A stretch of 64,000 nt of DNA from Rhodoblastus sp. 17X3. Lineage in GTDB: Bacteria; Pseudomonadota; Alphaproteobacteria; Rhizobiales; Beijerinckiaceae. The notes beneath the pieces were generated by a model. The model ran no database searches. It worked only from the letters and a program-made list of their open reading frames with translations, and was not told where the DNA came from. A program made the translations under genes and the position numbers. The DNA lies in assembly GCF_030056575.1 (NCBI RefSeq), contig NZ_JASHHX010000007.1:113103-177102 (forward strand), in the 5' to 3' direction. Positions 17,166-27,355 of the stretch are shown here, piece by piece (position 1 is the first letter of the stretch; every line of letters begins with the position of its first letter).

Positions 17166-17822
17166 ATGGAAATGAAGATCGCTGAAACGGCGCCGGCGCC
17201 GGCCACTCTGCAATTTCAGAAGCGGCAGGAAAAAGACGCGACCATGGCGGATCCGGCCCTTGCCCCGGCTCTCGGCAATCCCGCCGTGGTCGGCCTCGGC
17301 GCCTTCGGCCTGACGACCATGATGCTGCAATTCCACAATCTCGGCTGGGTCGGCCTCGCGCCAGTGATCTGGCTTGGATTCATCTTCGGCGGCGCCGCGC
17401 AGATGATCGCGGGCTTCCAGGAACAGAAGATGGGGAATAATTTCGGCTATGCCGCGTTTTCCAGTTATGGCGCCTTCTGGATCACCCTCAGCGCCTATCT
17501 GCTTGCGTCGACCAGCGGCGTGAAGATGCTCGCGCTGACCGAAAACGACCTCGGCTTCTTCCTGTTCGGCTGGACCTTGTTCTCGGCAGGCCTGTGGATC
17601 GCCTCGATCAAGGTCTCCAAGGTGATGTTCCTGTGCTTCACCCTTCTGATGATCGGCTTCGTCAGCCTCGACCTGGTGAACTGGGGCCATCCGGAACTGA
17701 AGCTTTTCGCGTCCTGGGTCCTGATTTTCTGCGCGCTGTGCGCCTGGTACATGATGTTTCACATCATTTTCCACAGCCTGTTCGGCCGCGACGTCCTGCC
17801 CGTCGGCAAGCCGCTGGTTTGA
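17166..17822 (+). CDS. satP: Acetate/succinate transporter, GPR1/FUN34/YaaH family (SatP)
   Basis: A 218-residue membrane protein with six predicted helices. The family signature NPAVVGLGAFGLTTMML follows a soluble N-terminal tail of about 40 residues, and AGFQEQKMGNNFGYAAFSSYGAFW is the second conserved block. Members carry acetate and other short acids by proton symport. Opposite it on the minus strand sits a second acetate carrier cluster (ActP), so acetate handling is concentrated here. An internal ATG (MADPALAP) is an alternative start; the first ATG has an AAAGG motif at suitable distance. Confidence 0.9.
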   Translation: MEMKIAETAPAPATLQFQKRQEKDATMADPALAPALGNPAVVGLGAFGLTTMMLQFHNLGWVGLAPVIWLGFIFGGAAQMIAGFQEQKMGNNFGYAAFSSYGAFWITLSAYLLASTSGVKMLALTENDLGFFLFGWTLFSAGLWIASIKVSKVMFLCFTLLMIGFVSLDLVNWGHPELKLFASWVLIFCALCAWYMMFHIIFHSLFGRDVLPVGKPLV

Positions 17823-17832
17823 CAAGAGACGG

Positions 17833-17858
17833 ATCGGGGACCGCAGGCGGTCCCCGAT
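17833..17858. terminator. Strong hairpin between convergent satP and exonuclease genes
   Basis: An 11-base perfect stem (ATCGGGGACCG / CGGTCCCCGAT) with a four-base loop begins 11 bases after the SatP stop and ends at the exonuclease stop. A short TTTC follows on the plus strand. It probably ends both transcripts. Confidence 0.65.
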
Positions 17859-17859
17859 T

Positions 17860-18531
17860 TCACATGCCGTGATAATCGCTGGACGGCTTGATGCGCGGGC
17901 GGGCGATGCGGACGTCGCGCGCTGCGTAATCCTTCAGGTTCACATAGATCATCGCCGTCATCAGCGCGTCCGAAAAAGCGTCGTGCTGGTTGAACAGCGG
18001 CAGATTCAGGTCGCGCAGAATATTGGCGAAGGTCAGGTCGATCTGGGTGCCGGGCGGCGCGTCGCCATATTTGCGCTCGTAATACAGGCCCGACACTTCG
18101 ATGCGCGGATTGGGCAAATGGATGCCCAGCAGTTCCGCGACGTCATTGTTCAGCATCGCGATGTCGAAATCGACGTAATAGCCGAGCAGCGGCCGCCCCC
18201 CGATAAAATGCAGCAGATCGGGTATGATCTCGATCATGGGGCGCGCATTGCAGACGTCAATCTCGCGCAGGCCATGGACCTTGATCGCCGCCGCGGCGAT
18301 GGCCACGCGCGGCCGCGCCACAGCCTGGAACGTCTCGCTCGCCAGGATGCGGTCGCCCCGGATCTTGATCGCCGCCACCGAGATGATCTCGTCGCGGCTC
18401 GGGTCGAGGCCGGTCGTTTCGCAATCGATCGACACCACCTCGTCCGGCGGGCCCGGCTCGAACAAGAAGCCATAGCTCTTGTCGCGCAGAGTCACATGAT
18501 CCAACTTCCGCATCAGCCAGCGCAGAGCCAT
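17860..18531 (-). CDS. DnaQ-like 3'-5' exonuclease (DEDDh)
   Basis: A 223-residue nuclease. The three exonuclease motifs are intact: SIDCETTGLDPSRDEII (ExoI, D-x-E), a YVDFDIAMLN segment (ExoII Asp), and HDAFSDALMT (ExoIII, H-x4-D). The family resembles the DNA polymerase III epsilon proofreading fold. In Proteobacteria this type is repeatedly found next to a DUF294 nucleotidyltransferase gene and actP, as here, and its role in that pair is not established. It starts nine bases after the DUF294 stop, with AGGGA before the ATG. Confidence 0.9.
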   Translation of the reverse strand: MALRWLMRKLDHVTLRDKSYGFLFEPGPPDEVVSIDCETTGLDPSRDEIISVAAIKIRGDRILASETFQAVARPRVAIAAAAIKVHGLREIDVCNARPMIEIIPDLLHFIGGRPLLGYYVDFDIAMLNNDVAELLGIHLPNPRIEVSGLYYERKYGDAPPGTQIDLTFANILRDLNLPLFNQHDAFSDALMTAMIYVNLKDYAARDVRIARPRIKPSSDYHGM

Positions 18532-18540
18532 GACGGATCC

Positions 18541-20337
18541 CTAGAACATATGCAGGTTGAAACGGCGGCGGACCAATTCGCGCAATTGCTTCACGACCTG
18601 GAAGGAATCGCGCAGCAAGTCGCGATCCATGCTGGTCAGCGTCGCCGGCTTCAGCAGGCTGGCGCTCTTGGCCGCGTCGATCTGCGCGTCGAGGCGGATG
18701 GTCATGAGATAATCGAGCGCGCGGGCGAGATCGCGCGCGAAGTCCTCCTTGATCAGCCCGAGCTCCGCCAGTTTCGCCAAGCGCTTGAAGGTGTTGGTCT
18801 CCTCCAGCCCCTGCTCGATGGCGAGCGAGCGCACGCCATGGACGATCGGGAAAATGCCGCCCTTCTTCAGGTCCAGCGCATCACCCTCGCCTTCCGAGGT
18901 CTTCAGCGTGTTGAACAGGCCGATCGGCGGCTCGAACGCCTCGATGGCCTTGGCGAATCGCGCGAGGCATACGCGCTCGTTGACGATCTTTTCGACGAGA
19001 TCCTTCTTTGCGCGCGCCAGCAGCGAGGCATCGCCCGCCACGGCCTCGGCGTCGAAAAAGATCGCGATATTCATGGACGACTGTTCGTCGGGCGTCGTCG
19101 TCCAGGATCTGAAATCGGAGATATATTCGGCGATCGTGCGCGACCACAGCGGGTTGTTGACCATCACATGGCCGGGACAGGGCGGGAAACCGAACTCCGC
19201 CAGCGCGCCGGAGAACTGCTCGCGGAAACGGTTCAGCGCCGCCTCGTCGATTGGCTCGGACAGGATCAGGCCATTGTCCTGATCGGTGCGGATGGTCTGT
19301 TCGCCACGGCCCTCGCTGCCCATCACGATGAGGCAGGCCTTGTCGCGCATTTCAGGCGGACACAGGAGATCGAACAATTTGGCGAAGAGGCGGCGGTTCA
19401 GGTCCGAGATGATTTCCGCCACCACCTCGAATTTCACGCCCTGCCGGCGCAGGGGCCGCACCTGCTCGGCGATCTGCTTGGCGGCCGCGCCCAGTTCCGG
19501 CAGGGTCGAGGCGCGATCGATGCGGCCGACGACCAGCTGGGAATTGCCGGCGAAAAAGCTCAGCACATTGATGTCTTCGAGGATGCCGATGTAAAGGTCG
19601 CCCTCTTTCACTACGATGCGGCGCTTGTTGTATTTCGTCATCAACAGGAGCACCTGCGAAACGAATTCATCCGGCTCGACGGTGACGAGATCGAAATTCG
19701 CGATGCTCTTCACCGGCTCCTCGATGGTCATGCCCTTGAGCACGACCGCCTTGGACAGATTCATTCCGGTGATGACGCCGGTGCGCCCGCCGTCGCGCAC
19801 CAAAAGCGCGTTGCAGTCGATGTCGCGCATGATGCGGCCGGCCGAGGCGATGCTCTGGAACGAGTCGATGATCGCGGCGGGCATCAGGTAAAGATCCCTC
19901 ACTCGCGCGCGCATCATGGATTCGATCTGACTCGATTCATCCTTTTGCGCCAGAGCTTCGAGCTTGCGCGATATGTCGCTGTAGAAGAAGGCGCCGAAGC
20001 GCGGATTGGAATTGATCAGGCGCAGCACGTCCGCGCGGGGCGCGAGGGCGCAAAGGGTTTCCTCGCGCGCGGTGAAGCCGCTGACTCCGACGCCCTGAAC
20101 GACGGCGCGACTGTCGAAGAAATCCTTGGGACCGAGCAGGCCGACCAGTTCGCCCTGCTCGCGCTCCTCGATGCAGCCCTTGATGACGATATAGAGACCT
20201 TCCGGGGCCGAGCCCTCGGCGATGATCGTCTCGTTGGGGCGGAAATAGGCGACATCCATTGCGCCGCGCAGGGATTCGGCTTCTTCGGGAGTCAGGCGGT
20301 CGAAGGGGGCCGTCGCATTGTCTAGTATGACGGACAT
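18541..20337 (-). CDS. DUF294 putative nucleotidyltransferase with cyclic-nucleotide and CBS domains
   Basis: A 598-residue signalling protein. The N-terminal cNMP-binding fold covers about 15-130 (FRPNETIIAEGSAPEGLYIVIKGCIEE). Two CBS repeats follow at about 155-275 (IMRDIDCNALLVRDGGRTGVITG; LYIGILEDINVLSFF). The GlnD-like nucleotidyltransferase motif is GSEGRGEQTIRTDQDNGLI, and a helical DUF294-C domain ends the protein. It may uridylylate or adenylylate a partner in response to nucleotide signals. Genomic association with ActP suggests control of acetate uptake, which is inference. The ATG at 20337 is chosen over a GTG two codons upstream. A canonical terminator separates it from actP. Confidence 0.9.
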   Translation of the reverse strand: MSVILDNATAPFDRLTPEEAESLRGAMDVAYFRPNETIIAEGSAPEGLYIVIKGCIEEREQGELVGLLGPKDFFDSRAVVQGVGVSGFTAREETLCALAPRADVLRLINSNPRFGAFFYSDISRKLEALAQKDESSQIESMMRARVRDLYLMPAAIIDSFQSIASAGRIMRDIDCNALLVRDGGRTGVITGMNLSKAVVLKGMTIEEPVKSIANFDLVTVEPDEFVSQVLLLMTKYNKRRIVVKEGDLYIGILEDINVLSFFAGNSQLVVGRIDRASTLPELGAAAKQIAEQVRPLRRQGVKFEVVAEIISDLNRRLFAKLFDLLCPPEMRDKACLIVMGSEGRGEQTIRTDQDNGLILSEPIDEAALNRFREQFSGALAEFGFPPCPGHVMVNNPLWSRTIAEYISDFRSWTTTPDEQSSMNIAIFFDAEAVAGDASLLARAKKDLVEKIVNERVCLARFAKAIEAFEPPIGLFNTLKTSEGEGDALDLKKGGIFPIVHGVRSLAIEQGLEETNTFKRLAKLAELGLIKEDFARDLARALDYLMTIRLDAQIDAAKSASLLKPATLTSMDRDLLRDSFQVVKQLRELVRRRFNLHMF

Positions 20338-20387
20338 GGTCACATCGCCGTAAATCGACGGCGCATTGGTGAAAATTCGGGGAAGAC

Positions 20388-20418
20388 GAAAAAGGGCGCG
20401 GCTGATTCAGCCGCGCCC
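20388..20418 (-). terminator. Intrinsic terminator of the DUF485-actP transcript
   Basis: On the minus strand an 11-base perfect stem (GGGCGCGGCTG / CAGCCGCGCCC, three-base loop) is followed directly by five T's. It lies 10 bases after the actP stop and about 50 bases before the DUF294 start. It therefore uncouples most DUF294-exonuclease transcription from actP. Confidence 0.85.
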
Positions 20419-20427
20419 CGATCTTGC

Positions 20428-22107
20428 TTAGTGGGCCGACGCGCCGGCGGCCCCAATGCCCGTCTGCGAGCGGACATACTGGGCGTCGAAGCCGGCCCGG
20501 TCCTGAGCGCCGCGCGCACTGGTGTCCAGCTTCGAGAACAGCCAGATGCCGGCGAAGGCGATGGCCATCGAGAACAGCGCGGGATTGCTGATCTGGAACA
20601 TCGCCGAGCCCTTCGGATAGCCCATGGTGGCTTCCCACACCGCCGGCGAGAAGATCACGCCAACCAGCGCCGAGATGAGGCCCAGGAAGCCGCCGATCAC
20701 CGCGCCGCGGGTCGTCATGCCGCGCCACATCATCGACATCAGCAGCACCGGGAAGTTGCACGAGGCCGCGATCGAGAAGGCCAGACCGACCATGAAGGCG
20801 ACGTTCTGCTTCTCGAAGATGATGCCGAGGATCACGGCGATGACACCGAGAACGACGGTGGCGATCTTCGAGACGCGGATTTCGTCCTGTTCGTTGGCCT
20901 TGCCGCCCTTGACGACGGTGGCGTAGAGGTCGTGGCTGATCGCCGAGGCGCCCGCCAGCGTCAGGCCCGACACGACCGCAAGGATCGTGGCGAAAGCCAC
21001 CGCCGAGATGAAGCCCAGGAAGACGTCGCCGCCGACCGCGTCCGCGAGATGAATCGCAGCCATGTTCGAGCCGCCCCGGATGCCCGCCAGACCTTTGGCC
21101 GCATCGGAGAGGAACATCGGATTGGTCGAAACCATCACGATCGCGCCGAAGCCGATAATGAAGGTCAGGATGTAGAAATAGCCGATGAAGCCCGTCGCGT
21201 AGAACACCGACTTGCGCGCCGCCTTGGCGTCAGCCACGGTGAAGAAGCGCATCAGGATATGCGGCAGGCCGGCGGTGCCAAACATCAGGGCCAGACCCAG
21301 CGATATGGCCGAGATCGGATCGCTGATCAACGTGCCGGGCTCCATGATGGCCAGATGCTTGGGATGCACTTCGACCGCCTTGGCGAACAGCGCCGCGGGG
21401 CTGAAGCCATAGGCCGACAGAACCATGAAGGCCATGAAGGACGCGCCGGCGAGCAGCAGGCAGGCCTTGATGATCTGCACCCAGGTCGTCGCAACCATGC
21501 CGCCGAAGGTCACATAGACGATCATCAGCGCGCCGACACCGATCACGGCGTACATATAGGGCAGGCCAAACAGCAACTGGATCAGGGCGCCGGCGCCGAC
21601 CATCTGCGCGATCAGATAGAAGGCGACGGTGACCAGCGTGCCGCAGGCGGCCAGAATGCGGATCGGCGTCTGCGAGAAGCGGAACGAAGCCACGTCGGCG
21701 AAGGTGAATTTGCCGAGGTTGCGAAGAGGCTCCGCGATCAGGAAGGTCACGATAGGCCAGCCGACCAGCCAGCCCACCGAATAGATCAGGCCGTCATAGC
21801 CGTTCAGATAGACCAGGCCGGAAATACCGAGGAAGGACGCCGCCGACATGTAATCGCCAGCGATGGCGAGGCCATTCTGGAAGCCGGTGATGCCGCCGCC
21901 CGCGGTATAGAATTGCGCGGCGGATTTGGTGCGCTTGGCCGCCCAATAGGTAATGCCCAGCGTGAACAGGACGAAGATCGCGAACATGGCGATCGCGGTT
22001 AAATTGGTCTCCTGCTTTTCGACCTTGCCCGCGATAGCGTCGGCGTAGGCCGACGAAGACAGGGCGGCGAGGGCCGCCGCCAAAATGAGAGACTTGAAGC
22101 GCGACAT
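20428..22107 (-). CDS. actP: Cation/acetate symporter ActP
   Basis: A 559-residue sodium:solute symporter (SSS family). A cleavable signal-like N-terminus ([16 protein letters not shown]) precedes about 13 helices, as in E. coli ActP. Conserved segments include [38 protein letters not shown] and [17 protein letters not shown]. It takes up acetate and related short monocarboxylates. The ATG at 22107 shares one base with the TGA of the DUF485 gene (TGATG), so the two are translationally coupled. Confidence 0.95.
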   Translation of the reverse strand: MSRFKSLILAAALAALSSSAYADAIAGKVEKQETNLTAIAMFAIFVLFTLGITYWAAKRTKSAAQFYTAGGGITGFQNGLAIAGDYMSAASFLGISGLVYLNGYDGLIYSVGWLVGWPIVTFLIAEPLRNLGKFTFADVASFRFSQTPIRILAACGTLVTVAFYLIAQMVGAGALIQLLFGLPYMYAVIGVGALMIVYVTFGGMVATTWVQIIKACLLLAGASFMAFMVLSAYGFSPAALFAKAVEVHPKHLAIMEPGTLISDPISAISLGLALMFGTAGLPHILMRFFTVADAKAARKSVFYATGFIGYFYILTFIIGFGAIVMVSTNPMFLSDAAKGLAGIRGGSNMAAIHLADAVGGDVFLGFISAVAFATILAVVSGLTLAGASAISHDLYATVVKGGKANEQDEIRVSKIATVVLGVIAVILGIIFEKQNVAFMVGLAFSIAASCNFPVLLMSMMWRGMTTRGAVIGGFLGLISALVGVIFSPAVWEATMGYPKGSAMFQISNPALFSMAIAFAGIWLFSKLDTSARGAQDRAGFDAQYVRSQTGIGAAGASAH

Positions 22108-22412
22108 CACTTGCTCTCCTCGACGATCTGGCGATTCAATTCGTCATAGCGGGCGTTGGCCCGGACAACATAGAAGCCGGTGAGGACGAAAGCGGAAACG
22201 ATGACGCCGAGACCGATCGGAATGCCGATTGTGGTGACGCCATTCGGCGAAATCGGCGTGCCGAGAAACGCCTTGTTGAAGGCGACGAGCAGGATGAAGC
22301 CGAAATAAATGGCCAGCATGACCAGGCTGAGCGTCCAGCCGAGCTTCTTGCGCGTGGCCACGAGCTCCTGAAATTTCGGATTTTGTTCGATTTCTAATGC
22401 AGTTGCGGCCAT
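22107..22412 (-). CDS. yjcH: DUF485 (YjcH-like) membrane protein partner of ActP
   Basis: A 101-residue inner-membrane protein with two hydrophobic helices ([20 protein letters not shown] and [21 protein letters not shown]) and the typical N-terminal [16 protein letters not shown]. It is the usual companion of actP and is thought to support the symporter. The ATG at 22412 has a strong GGGAGGTG ribosome site; a longer frame from 22427 is rejected for that reason. Confidence 0.92.
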   Translation of the reverse strand: MAATALEIEQNPKFQELVATRKKLGWTLSLVMLAIYFGFILLVAFNKAFLGTPISPNGVTTIGIPIGLGVIVSAFVLTGFYVVRANARYDELNRQIVEESK

Positions 22413-22591
22413 TACGGCACCTCCCAAGTTCCAGAGGCGTGTTTTCGTTGGTTCTTTTCGCCTGCGCGGCGCTCCCGACTGGACGCGAGAAGAGACCTTG
22501 ACCGAAATACGCTCACTGCGACTTGTCTAACCCAGCCACTCCGCCAAAGTGAGTTAGCACTTTGTCGAACATCTTCGATTAAAAGCGCCGC

Positions 22592-22626
22592 AAAAGAAAC
22601 GCCGCACCGCGGAAAGAGCTGCGGCG
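22592..22626 (-). terminator. Probable intrinsic terminator of ilvD
   Basis: On the minus strand CGCCGCA pairs with TGCGGCG around a 13-base loop, and TTTCTTTT follows. It lies about 55 bases past the ilvD stop. The rest of the 22413-22680 gap should hold the DUF485-actP promoter, which I cannot place. Confidence 0.55.
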
Positions 22627-22680
22627 CGGCGGAAAAAGATCTTGGCGCGGGATCGCGTGAAGGCGGAGGGCGCCCCCCGC

Positions 22681-24519
22681 TCAGGGCACGACGCGCACCG
22701 CGCCTTTGGCGGCGCTGGTAGTCAAGGCGGCATAGGCGCGCAAGGCCGTGCTGAGGGGACGGTCGCGGCCTTCGGGCTTCCAGGCGTCCTTGCCCTTGGC
22801 CTCCATCGCGGCGCGGCGGCGCGCCAGCTCCTCGTCAGCGACGTCGAGGCGCAGCACGCGATTCGGAATGTCGATCTCGATGCGGTCGCCGGTCTCGACG
22901 AGGCCGATCAGGCCGCCCTCCTCCGCCTCCGGCGAGACATGGCCGATGGAAAGGCCCGAGGTGCCGCCGGAGAAGCGCCCGTCGGTGATGAGCGCGCAGG
23001 CTTTGCCGAGGCCCATACTTTTCAGATAGGAGGTCGGATAGAGCATTTCCTGCATGCCCGGCCCGCCGCGCGGCCCTTCATAGCGGATCACGACCACGTC
23101 GCCCGCCTTGACCTTGCCGGACAGAATGGCCTGCACAGAATCGTCCTGGCTCTCGAACACCAGCGCGGGGCCGGTGAACGTCAGGTTACTGTCGTCGACG
23201 CCCGCCGTCTTCACGATGGCGCCCTCCTCAGCCAGATTGCCGAACAGGACGGCGAGACCGCCGTCCTTGGAGAAGGCGTGCTCGGCCGAGCGGATCACGC
23301 CCTTGGCGCGGTCGTCGTCGAGCGCGTCGTAGCGGCGCGACTGGCTGAAGGCGACCTGGGTCGGAATGCCGCCGGGCGAGGCGCGGAAGAAGGTGTTGAG
23401 GCCGATGCAGTCATTGCGCTTGATGTCCCACTTCTTCAGCGCGGACTCGAGGCTTGCGCTATGCACGGAACGGACGTCGCGGTTGAGCAAGCCGGCGCGG
23501 TCGAGCTCGCCGAGAATGCCGAAAATGCCGCCCGCGCGATGCACGTCCTCGATATGGACGTCCGGCACGGAGGGCGCCACCTTGCACAGCACCGGGACAC
23601 GGCGCGACAGGCGGTCGATATCCGCCATCTGGAAGTCCACGCCGCCTTCATAGGCGGCGGCGAGCAAATGCAGCACGGTATTGGTCGAGCCGCCCATGGC
23701 GATATCGAGCGTCATGGCGTTCTCGAACGCCTTGACGGTGGCGATGCTGCGCGGCAGCACGGACTCGTCGTCATGCTCGTAATAGCGGCGGCACAGCTCG
23801 ACCGCGGTGCGTCCCGCCTGCAGGAACAGCTCCTTGCGATCAGAATGGGTGGCGACAATGGTGCCATTGCCCGGCAGCGACAGGCCGAGCGCCTCGGTCA
23901 GGCAGTTCATGGAATTGGCCGTGAACATGCCGGAACACGAGCCGCAGGTCGGGCAGGCCGAGCGCTCCATGGCGGCGACGTCCTCGTCGCTGTTATGTGC
24001 GTCCGCCGCCGCGACCATGGCGTCGATCAGGTCCACGGCCCTGGTCTTGCCGCCGATCACGACCTTGCCGGCCTCCATCGGGCCGCCGGAGACGAACACC
24101 GCCGGAATATTAAGCCGCAGCGCCGCCATCAGCATGCCGGGGGTGATCTTGTCGCAATTGGAGATGCAGACGAGGGCGTCGGCGCAATGGGCGTTGGCCA
24201 TATATTCCACGCTGTCGGCGATGATCTCGCGCGAGGGCAGGCTATAGAGCATCCCGGAATGGCCCATGGCGATGCCGTCATCGACCGCGATGGTGTTGAA
24301 CTCCTTGGCGACGCCGCCCGCCGCCTCGATCTCTCGGGCGACCAGTTGGCCGAGATCCTTGAGATGGACATGGCCGGGCACGAACTGGGTGAAGGAATTG
24401 ACCACCGCGATGATCGGCTTGCCGAAATCGCCGTCCTTCATGCCGGTGGCGCGCCACAGGCCGCGCGCGCCCGCCATGTTGCGGCCGTGGGTCGAAGTGC
24501 GTGAGCGATATGGAGGCAT
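22681..24519 (-). CDS. ilvD: Dihydroxy-acid dehydratase
   Basis: A 612-residue Fe-S dehydratase of branched-chain amino acid and pantothenate synthesis. It aligns by eye along its length with E. coli Ilv[28 protein letters not shown] at the start, [32 protein letters not shown] for cluster and substrate binding, and [21 protein letters not shown] near the end. The ATG at 24519 matches the family start and has GGAGG nearby on the complementary strand context; a longer frame open to 24654 is rejected as untypical. Stands as a single gene, with a probable terminator downstream. Confidence 0.96.
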   Translation of the reverse strand: MPPYRSRTSTHGRNMAGARGLWRATGMKDGDFGKPIIAVVNSFTQFVPGHVHLKDLGQLVAREIEAAGGVAKEFNTIAVDDGIAMGHSGMLYSLPSREIIADSVEYMANAHCADALVCISNCDKITPGMLMAALRLNIPAVFVSGGPMEAGKVVIGGKTRAVDLIDAMVAAADAHNSDEDVAAMERSACPTCGSCSGMFTANSMNCLTEALGLSLPGNGTIVATHSDRKELFLQAGRTAVELCRRYYEHDDESVLPRSIATVKAFENAMTLDIAMGGSTNTVLHLLAAAYEGGVDFQMADIDRLSRRVPVLCKVAPSVPDVHIEDVHRAGGIFGILGELDRAGLLNRDVRSVHSASLESALKKWDIKRNDCIGLNTFFRASPGGIPTQVAFSQSRRYDALDDDRAKGVIRSAEHAFSKDGGLAVLFGNLAEEGAIVKTAGVDDSNLTFTGPALVFESQDDSVQAILSGKVKAGDVVVIRYEGPRGGPGMQEMLYPTSYLKSMGLGKACALITDGRFSGGTSGLSIGHVSPEAEEGGLIGLVETGDRIEIDIPNRVLRLDVADEELARRRAAMEAKGKDAWKPEGRDRPLSTALRAYAALTTSAAKGAVRVVP

Positions 24520-24690
24520 GTTTCTGGTCCGAGGTCTGGGATTTGAGCCTCTCCTACTCCTTTGTGCGCGGCGCGTCCATGAGGGGAGCGAGAGGATCTG
24601 CGCCACGAAAAAACCGACGCCTGACGGGACCGGTTCATCTCCTGTACAGGTCAAGCGGGCGACAAGCTTGCTGCAATCGGAGCATGTGAC

Positions 24691-25191
24691 ATGAAAATCT
24701 CACGCGATTGGGCTACGCCCTTCACCATCGGCGCCTTCGGCCTGATGGCCGCCACCGGCCTCTTGATGTTCTTCCATTTCGACACCGGTCTCAACAAGAT
24801 CGCCCATGAATGGCTTGGCTGGGTGTTCATCGCCGGCGCTGGCCTCCATGTCGCGGTCAACTGGAACGCCTTCAAACGCTATTTCGTCTCCAGCGCTGTC
24901 GGACGCGCGGTCATCGCCCTGTTCGCCGTTGTCCTGCTCGCTTCGTTCGTCCCGCCAGGCGGCGCCAAGAGCGCGTCGCCGCCGGTTCTGGCCATGAACG
25001 CCGTCGCGCGAGCGCCCCTCTCCGCCGTCGCGCCGCTCACTGGCCGCCCGGTCGATTTTCTTGTCGCGCAATTGCGGAACGCGGGTTTTGACATTTCCGG
25101 TCCGGACGCCAGCATAGCCGGCGCGGCCGGCGCCAGCCGCGACGCGCGGGGCAAGGCCATGGCCATCCTGTTCGGCGGCGCGAGCGATTGA
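24691..25191 (+). CDS. DUF4405 membrane protein (cytochrome b-like)
   Basis: A 166-residue membrane protein. Two helices near the N-terminus ([18 protein letters not shown] and [17 protein letters not shown]) carry His residues (HFDTG, HEWLG, GLHVAVN) in the pattern of DUF4405/cytochrome b561-like bundles. A third helix ([19 protein letters not shown]) and a soluble C-terminal segment of about 70 residues follow. Haem binding is plausible but not proven. GGAG lies before the ATG. The stop TGA overlaps a possible TTG start of the hopene cyclase, hinting at joint expression. Confidence 0.72.
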   Translation: MKISRDWATPFTIGAFGLMAATGLLMFFHFDTGLNKIAHEWLGWVFIAGAGLHVAVNWNAFKRYFVSSAVGRAVIALFAVVLLASFVPPGGAKSASPPVLAMNAVARAPLSAVAPLTGRPVDFLVAQLRNAGFDISGPDASIAGAAGASRDARGKAMAILFGGASD

Positions 25192-27314
25192 GCGGCGTCG
25201 CCGAAGCCCGGGCTTCCTTTTGCGGCTCGCCGTCCTTAAAACGGCAACGAGAAACTGCGGAGACCCTTGGCTTGACGATCTGCGACACCGAAATAACCGC
25301 CTCGGACAATTTCCGCGCCGCGCTTCGCTCCAGCGCGCAGGCCGCGATCGACTGGCTGCTCGCGCGGCAGAAGCCCGACGGCCATTGGGTCGGCCGCGCG
25401 GAATCCAATGGCTGCATGGAGGCGCAATGGCGTCTCTGCCTGTGGTTCCTGGGACTGGACGACCACCCGCTCTGCGCGCGGCTGGCGCAATCGCTGCTCG
25501 ACACGCAGCGCCCGGACGGCGCCTGGGAGATCTATCACGCCGCGCCCAATGGCGACATCAACACCACCGTCGAGGCCTATGCGGCCCTCCGCGTCTCCGG
25601 CTATCCGGAAGACCATCCGGCTCTGGTCAAGGCGCAGCGCTGGATCGAGGCCAAGGGCGGGCTGCGCAATGTCCGCGTCTTTACCCGCTACTGGCTGGCG
25701 CTGATCGGCGAATGGCCGTGGGAGAAGACGCCCAACCTGCCGCCGGAGGTGATCTGGCTGCCGCTCTGGTTCCCGTTCAACATCTATCACTTCGCGCAAT
25801 GGGCGCGGGCGACGCTGATGCCGATCGCCGTGCTGTCCGCGCGCCGGCCGAGCCGGCCCCTGCCGCCGCAGCGCCGCCTCGATGCGCTCTTCCCCGGCGG
25901 ACGCGAGAATTTCGACTTTGACCTGCCGCCCAAGAAGAACGCCGGCGGCTGGGACCTGTTCTTCCGCAAGACCGATACGGTACTGCACGGCTTGCAGGAG
26001 TTCGGCCACAAGCATGGCCTGAGTCTATGGCGCGGCGCGGCGGTCCGCCACGTGCTGGAATGGATCATCCGCCATCAGGATTCCGACGGCGGCTGGGGCG
26101 GCATCCAGCCGCCCTGGATCTACAGCCTGATGGCCCTGCATGTGGAGGGCTATGCGCTCGACCATCCCGTGATGGCCAAGGGGCTGGACTGCCTCAACGA
26201 TCCCGGCTGGCGCGTCGATGTCGGCGACGCCACCTTCATCCAGGCGACCAACAGCCCGGTCTGGGACACGATCCTCACTTTGCTCGCCTTCGACGACGCC
26301 GGCGCGCCCGCCCCGCAATCCGAGACGGTGGAAAAGGCGGTGGATTGGGTCCTGAAGCGTCAGGTTCTGGTTCCCGGCGACTGGTCGGTGAAGCTGCCGG
26401 GAGTGAAGCCGGGCGGCTGGGCCTTTGAATACGCCAATAATTCCTACCCCGACGTCGACGACACCGCCGTCGCGCTGATTGCGCTGGCGCCCTTCCGCGA
26501 CGACCCGAAATGGCGAGCGCAGGGAATCGAGGAGGCGCTGCAGCGCGGCGTCGACTGGCTCATCGCCATGCAGAGCGAAGGCGGCGGCTGGGGCGCCTTC
26601 GACAAGGACAACACCAACCAACTGCTGACCAAAATCCCCTTCTGCGACTTCGGCGAGGCTCTCGACCCGCCCTCGGTGGACGTCACAGCCCATGTCGTCG
26701 AGGCTTTCGCGAGGCTCGGCATTTCGCGCCATCATCCGGCCATGGCCCGCGCCTTGGCTTTTCTCTGGGCGCAGCAGGAGCCGGACGGCTCGTGGTTCGG
26801 GCGCTGGGGAGTCAATTACATCTATGGAGTCGGCGCGGCGCTGCCGGCGCTCGCCGCCGCCGGCGAGGATATGGGCCAGGCTGCGATCAGCCGGGCCTGC
26901 GACTGGCTGAAATCCCGCCAGCAGGATCACGGCGGCTGGGGCGAAAGCTGCGCCTCCTACATGCAGGCCGAAAGCGCCGGACGCGGGACCGCGACCGCCT
27001 CGCAGACGGCTTGGGCCTTGATGGGGCTTGTCGCCGCAAATCGCCCGCAGGATCAGGCAGCCATCGCGCGCGGCTGCCAGTTCCTGATCGAGCGCCAGAG
27101 CGAGGGAACCTGGCCGGAGCCGGAATTCACCGGAACCGGCTTCCCCGGCTATGGCGTCGGCCAGACCATCAAGCTGAACGACCCGCTGCTTTCGGAGCGG
27201 CTGCAACAGGGGCCGGAGCTGTCGCGCGCCTTCATGCTGCGCTATGGCCTCTATTGCCATTATTTCCCGCTGATGGCGCTGGCCCGGGTTTTACGCGCCG
27301 CGAAAACCGCCTGA
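25188..27314 (+). CDS. shc: Squalene-hopene cyclase
   Basis: Up to 708 residues. It cyclises squalene to hopene, the first committed step to hopanoids, at the membrane. The catalytic DXDDTA motif is intact as DVDDTA (about 422-427), and several QW repeats are seen (for example QDSDGGWGGIQ, QSEGGGWGAFD, QQDHGGWGES and QRPDGAWE). The start is uncertain: TTG 25188 overlaps the upstream stop (TTGA), but TTG 25272, nine bases after GGAG, would give 680 residues beginning at TICDTEIT, closer to the family's usual length. No other hpn genes are in the window. Confidence 0.95.
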   Translation: MSGVAEARASFCGSPSLKRQRETAETLGLTICDTEITASDNFRAALRSSAQAAIDWLLARQKPDGHWVGRAESNGCMEAQWRLCLWFLGLDDHPLCARLAQSLLDTQRPDGAWEIYHAAPNGDINTTVEAYAALRVSGYPEDHPALVKAQRWIEAKGGLRNVRVFTRYWLALIGEWPWEKTPNLPPEVIWLPLWFPFNIYHFAQWARATLMPIAVLSARRPSRPLPPQRRLDALFPGGRENFDFDLPPKKNAGGWDLFFRKTDTVLHGLQEFGHKHGLSLWRGAAVRHVLEWIIRHQDSDGGWGGIQPPWIYSLMALHVEGYALDHPVMAKGLDCLNDPGWRVDVGDATFIQATNSPVWDTILTLLAFDDAGAPAPQSETVEKAVDWVLKRQVLVPGDWSVKLPGVKPGGWAFEYANNSYPDVDDTAVALIALAPFRDDPKWRAQGIEEALQRGVDWLIAMQSEGGGWGAFDKDNTNQLLTKIPFCDFGEALDPPSVDVTAHVVEAFARLGISRHHPAMARALAFLWAQQEPDGSWFGRWGVNYIYGVGAALPALAAAGEDMGQAAISRACDWLKSRQQDHGGWGESCASYMQAESAGRGTATASQTAWALMGLVAANRPQDQAAIARGCQFLIERQSEGTWPEPEFTGTGFPGYGVGQTIKLNDPLLSERLQQGPELSRAFMLRYGLYCHYFPLMALARVLRAAKTA

Positions 27315-27355
27315 CGCCAACTCATCCTATCGGCCCTTTGTAAGGGCCAATGGCG

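Noticed and set aside
17869..20325. 818-codon plus-strand frame opposite the exonuclease and DUF294 genes
   Set aside because: Antisense to two genes with intact catalytic motifs; no recognisable fold.
24530..24630. Possible tRNA fragment upstream of ilvD (GGCTCAAATCC-like stretch on the minus strand)
   Set aside because: No T-stem pairing, anticodon arm or acceptor stem could be built.
24520..24654. N-terminal extension of ilvD
   Set aside because: The family starts at MPPYRS (24519), and the extension is unlike any IlvD.
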